DNA from: Acetobacteraceae bacterium
GTDB lineage: Bacteria > Pseudomonadota > Alphaproteobacteria > Acetobacterales > Acetobacteraceae
Reading direction: 5' to 3'
DNA length: 64,000 bases
Assembly (NCBI GenBank): GCA_027487675.1
Contig: JAIYDD010000275.1
Coordinates: forward strand, 1-64,000
In this document: positions 63,405 through 64,000 of the stretch, piece by piece
Layout of the letters: the number at the start of each line of letters is the position of its first letter
Numbering within the stretch: position 1 is the first letter of the stretch
Notes under the pieces: generated by a model
The model's database searches: none
What the model was told of the DNA's origin: nothing
The model's input: only the letters and a program-made list of their open reading frames with translations
Made by a program: the position numbers and the translations under genes

Positions 63405-64000
63405 ATGGCGGCCCCGCCGCCGCGGCGGCAGTGCATCTTCACCAGCGCCGGCGACGACCACGCGATCGGCGCCTGGACCGCGGCCCCGTCCCGCAGCTGG
63501 GACCTGCTGGCCGCCTGGCAGGGCGACGACGCGACGGCGCGGGCGGTGGTGGAGGCCGAGGCGACGCTGCTGCTCCCGGGACGCGGCGCGACCTTCCCGG
63601 ACCTCGCCGCGGCGCTGAAGGCGCGGCCGCTGCTGCTGACCGGCTACGACCTGGTCTGGGTGATGGACGCTCGGCTGGCCCCCGCGCCGGATGCGATCGA
63701 GCGGATGTTCGCCATCGCGCGCGGCTGGGCGCTCGGCGTCTGCCAGCCGGCGCAGGCGGGGAATGCCGGGCCGGGCGGGCTGCTGGCGCGCGATCCGGGC
63801 GGCGGGCTGCTGCGCTACACGACGCTGGTCGGCCATGCCTGCCCGCTGTTCCGCCGCGAGAGGCTGGAGCGGTTCCTGGCCCGCTACGACGGCAGCCTGG
63901 AAGGCCCGGCCTTGTCGCACTGGATGGCGCAGGTGCTGCGCGGCGGGCCGGCCACCGGCTTCGCGGTGGTGGACGCGGTGGAACTTGCCGTGCCCGACGA
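63405..64000 (+). CDS. DUF707-like hypothetical protein, partial
   Basis: 198 codons to the right edge, frame still open. Not in the ORF track because it has no stop here. A ribosome site GGAGGCGG precedes ATG 63405. The order IFTSAGDDHAIGAWT, then GYDLVWVMDARLAPAPDAIERMF and HACPLFRRERLERFLARYDGSLEG resembles DUF707 proteins, thought to act on sugars. Catalytic residues unknown and the C-terminus is missing. Confidence 0.5.
   Translation, partial: MAAPPPRRQCIFTSAGDDHAIGAWTAAPSRSWDLLAAWQGDDATARAVVEAEATLLLPGRGATFPDLAAALKARPLLLTGYDLVWVMDARLAPAPDAIERMFAIARGWALGVCQPAQAGNAGPGGLLARDPGGGLLRYTTLVGHACPLFRRERLERFLARYDGSLEGPALSHWMAQVLRGGPATGFAVVDAVELAVPD

Overview
The window is very GC-rich (around 72% by eye) and looks chromosomal. 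Gene content suggests an alphaproteobacterium of the Acetobacteraceae, Roseomonas-like: a Bug-type tricarboxylate-transporter binding protein, a ctaC-ctaD-ctaB-ctaG-ctaE-surf1 cytochrome oxidase cluster, an MJ0042/ftsE/ftsX/ydcF/plsC block, a PmtA-type lipid methyltransferase and Kdo synthesis genes. This taxonomic reading is inference from gene content. No rRNA, tRNA, CRISPR array, phage gene or intact insertion sequence was recognised.

Layout. 1-3.5 kb: RND efflux pump (permease cut by the left edge, plus periplasmic adaptor). 3.6-17.4 kb: a catabolic region with a LeuC/LeuD-type hydro-lyase pair separated by four 78-bp tandem repeats, an SMP-30 lactonase, a Bug binding protein with an IclR regulator and palindromic candidate operators, a CaiB/BaiF CoA-transferase, a hydroxyisobutyrate-dehydrogenase-like enzyme, a metallo-beta-lactamase-fold hydrolase, a universal stress protein, a DUF1989 protein, an MFS transporter, a FAD-linked 2-hydroxyacid oxidase and an HpcH/HpaI aldolase. 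17.4-21.2 kb: intergenic hairpins, a peroxiredoxin with a coupled small ORF, YqgE, an EamA exporter and PmtA. 21.2-25.9 kb: a four-gene TroABCD-like metal ABC importer whose first permease carries a C-terminal DtxR-like domain, facing a divergent SmtB/ArsR-type regulator with an intact alpha-5 metal site.

26.1-33.3 kb is the aa3-type cytochrome c oxidase cluster with its heme and copper assembly factors, two small membrane ORFs and an inserted methyltransferase. 33.3-37.6 kb: M32 carboxypeptidase, a sulfotransferase-like protein, a DUF2125 protein and a gamma-glutamylcyclotransferase. 37.8-41.4 kb: plsC, ydcF-like, ftsX and ftsE, divergent from an MJ0042 zinc-ribbon membrane protein. 41.8-50.3 kb: FkbM methyltransferase, ribF, a LOG-family protein, MaoC, M20 peptidase, YnfA, an RlmL-type RNA methyltransferase, and an SDR/TTC38 pair. 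50.4-53 kb: kdsA-kdsB-kdsD, three successive Kdo-pathway genes with a four-base overlap between the last two. 53-57.7 kb: sulfate activation (cysD-cysNC) followed by an SLC13-type permease that probably brings in sulfate. 57.9-64 kb: UDP-glucose dehydrogenase, acetylornithine deacetylase, a threonine-synthase-like PLP enzyme with a D-threonine-aldolase-like partner, and two poorly characterised ORFs, the last cut by the right edge.

The observations most worth following are the tandem repeat inside the leuCD-type operon, the metal importer with two built-in or adjacent sensors and an 8-bp tandem array over its start codon, a family of structured intergenic hairpins shared between distant loci, the Glu-to-Gln change in the CuA motif of oxidase subunit II, and an SDR that lacks the catalytic tyrosine. 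Many ORF-track entries longer than 400 aa are shadows of high-GC genes and were left out.
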